A stretch of DNA of 6,292 nt from contig JAFSBS010000047.1 of the NCBI GenBank assembly GCA_017437165.1, forward strand, positions 1-6,292, given 5' to 3'. The notes beneath the pieces were generated by a model that had not been told where the DNA came from, made no database searches, and saw nothing but the letters and a program-made list of their open reading frames with translations. Below, in pieces: positions 5,773-6,292 of the stretch. The stretch is from Clostridia bacterium. GTDB taxonomy: Bacteria; Bacillota; Clostridia; Oscillospirales; Acutalibacteraceae. Each line of letters starts with the position of its first letter. Within the stretch, counting starts at the first letter, position 1. The position numbers were made by a program, and so were the translations under genes.

Positions 5773-6129
5773 TTACACTCGGTTTTTTATTGCTTCAAAA
5801 GACTTGTCACTTATAACGTGTTCAATTCTGCAAGCATCTTCGGTTGCAGTTTCTTCGTCAACACCTAAAGACATTAAAAATTTTGAAATTATTGTATGAC
5901 GTTCAAATAGTTTTTTTGCCGTTTCTTCACCTGTTTTTGTGAGTGTCAAGTAACCCTCTTTACTCACATTTATAAAGCCTGCATTTTTTAAAAGCCCTAC
6001 TGCGCGTGAAACACTTGGCTTTGAGTAGCCCATATATTCACAGACATCTATTGAACGGACAGAGTCGCTCTTTTTATTAAGTACATATATAGTTTCAAGA
6101 TACATTTCGCCCGATTCTTTTAAAGCCAT
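5773..6129 (-). CDS. DtxR/MntR-family metal-dependent transcriptional repressor
   Basis: This 118-residue DNA-binding protein should repress metal-uptake genes when bound to Fe(II) or Mn(II). It begins with the typical EMYLETIYVL helix (8-17), followed by a winged helix-turn-helix (about 24-63; recognition helix near KPSVSRAVGLLKN, 37-49). A dimerisation and metal-binding region contains RH (77-78) and EDACRIEHVISD (97-108). Against DtxR, the primary metal-site residues Met10, Cys102, Glu105 and His106 appear as Met9, Cys100, Glu103 and His104, whereas MntR has Asp at the first position. This favours an iron-responsive regulator. Of the ancillary site only His78 is kept; the positions of DtxR Glu83 and His98 are Ser82 and Thr96. 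There is no SH3-like C-terminal domain, and the protein is shorter than the 142-residue B. subtilis MntR. The start is supported by AAGGGGTG. Confidence 0.93.
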   Translation of the reverse strand: MALKESGEMYLETIYVLNKKSDSVRSIDVCEYMGYSKPSVSRAVGLLKNAGFINVSKEGYLTLTKTGEETAKKLFERHTIISKFLMSLGVDEETATEDACRIEHVISDKSFEAIKNRV

Positions 6130-6134
6130 AGTTT

Positions 6135-6142
6135 CACCCCTT
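6135..6142 (-). promoter_or_regulatory. Ribosome binding site of the DtxR-type repressor
   Basis: On the minus strand AAGGGGTG ends 5 nt before the ATG (6129-6127). It is a strong site that confirms this start. Confidence 0.8.
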
Positions 6143-6163
6143 CAGTAGAATTTATCTTTGATA

Positions 6164-6192
6164 AGAATAACATATTTACCAAAAAAAATCAA
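6164..6192 (-). promoter_or_regulatory. Sigma-A-type promoter for the DtxR-type repressor
   Basis: On the minus strand there is a -35 TTGATT (6192-6187), a 17-bp spacer and a -10 TATTCT (6169-6164), preceded by TGT as an extended -10. The start codon is about 35 nt downstream of the -10. A small inverted repeat TTATC-TTT-GATAA (6152-6164) abuts the -10 at the expected start site and could be an operator, possibly for autoregulation. The operator idea is inference. Confidence 0.6.
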
Positions 6193-6260
6193 GGAAATAA
6201 AAACTGCGATTGAGCAATATGACAAAAATTAAAATTTGTTAAAAAAACTACAAAATTAGA

Positions 6261-6289
6261 TTGACAAATTTTAGGAAAAATGATAATAT
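6261..6289 (+). promoter_or_regulatory. Strong outward promoter for a gene beyond the right edge
   Basis: A consensus TTGACA (6261-6266) is followed by a 17-bp spacer and TAATAT (6284-6289), with TGA just before it as an extended -10. It reads away from the repressor gene, so the next gene is divergent and a plausible regulatory target. The -35 box lies in the right arm of a 10-bp inverted repeat (6230-6239 with 6264-6273, TAAAATTTGT) that might bind a regulator, although the area is very AT-rich. Confidence 0.65.
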
Positions 6290-6292
6290 AAC

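Overview
The window looks like chromosome of a low-GC Gram-positive bacterium, most likely an uncultured gut-type member of the Clostridia. This is inferred from the AT-rich sequence, strong purine-rich Shine-Dalgarno sites, GTG and TTG starts, a run of housekeeping genes with clostridial-looking proteins (HflX, a RluA-type synthase with HRLDRNVGG, a DUF554 membrane protein, a short DtxR-type repressor) and a type IV pilin-like gene. No taxonomic search could be run.

Left part (1-2882): the 3' end of a large, unrecognised, probably exported protein closes in a perfect hairpin. It is followed by a four-helix-bundle (23S rRNA intervening-sequence-type) gene framed by two inverted blocks of four 7-bp repeats each. 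After that comes a pilin-like gene that starts at TTG and joins a class III prepilin leader to a C-terminal CFI-box domain, a membrane segment and a basic tail. It ends at a strong terminator. The outer two genes look like a cell-surface or pilus locus into which the four-helix-bundle unit has been inserted.

Middle part (2895-5501): hflX, an RluA-family pseudouridine synthase and a DUF554 membrane protein overlap by 4 and 8 bp and form one tight operon. The first two act on the ribosome or RNA; the third has no known function.

Right part (5502-6292): a gap of about 270 bp between convergent genes holds a second, gene-less element. It has long imperfect inverted ends, four tandem TTGAAAN heptamers and a central two-way terminator-like hairpin. 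It ends 3 bp from the stop codon of a DtxR-family metal-dependent repressor read leftwards. The repressor's promoter faces a second strong promoter that reads out of the window, probably towards a gene the repressor controls.

The most unusual signal is the pair of elements built on 7-bp periodic repeats, one carrying a four-helix-bundle gene and one empty. They may be an autonomous and a non-autonomous form of one family of intervening-sequence-like elements. Next is the pilin/CFI-box fusion.
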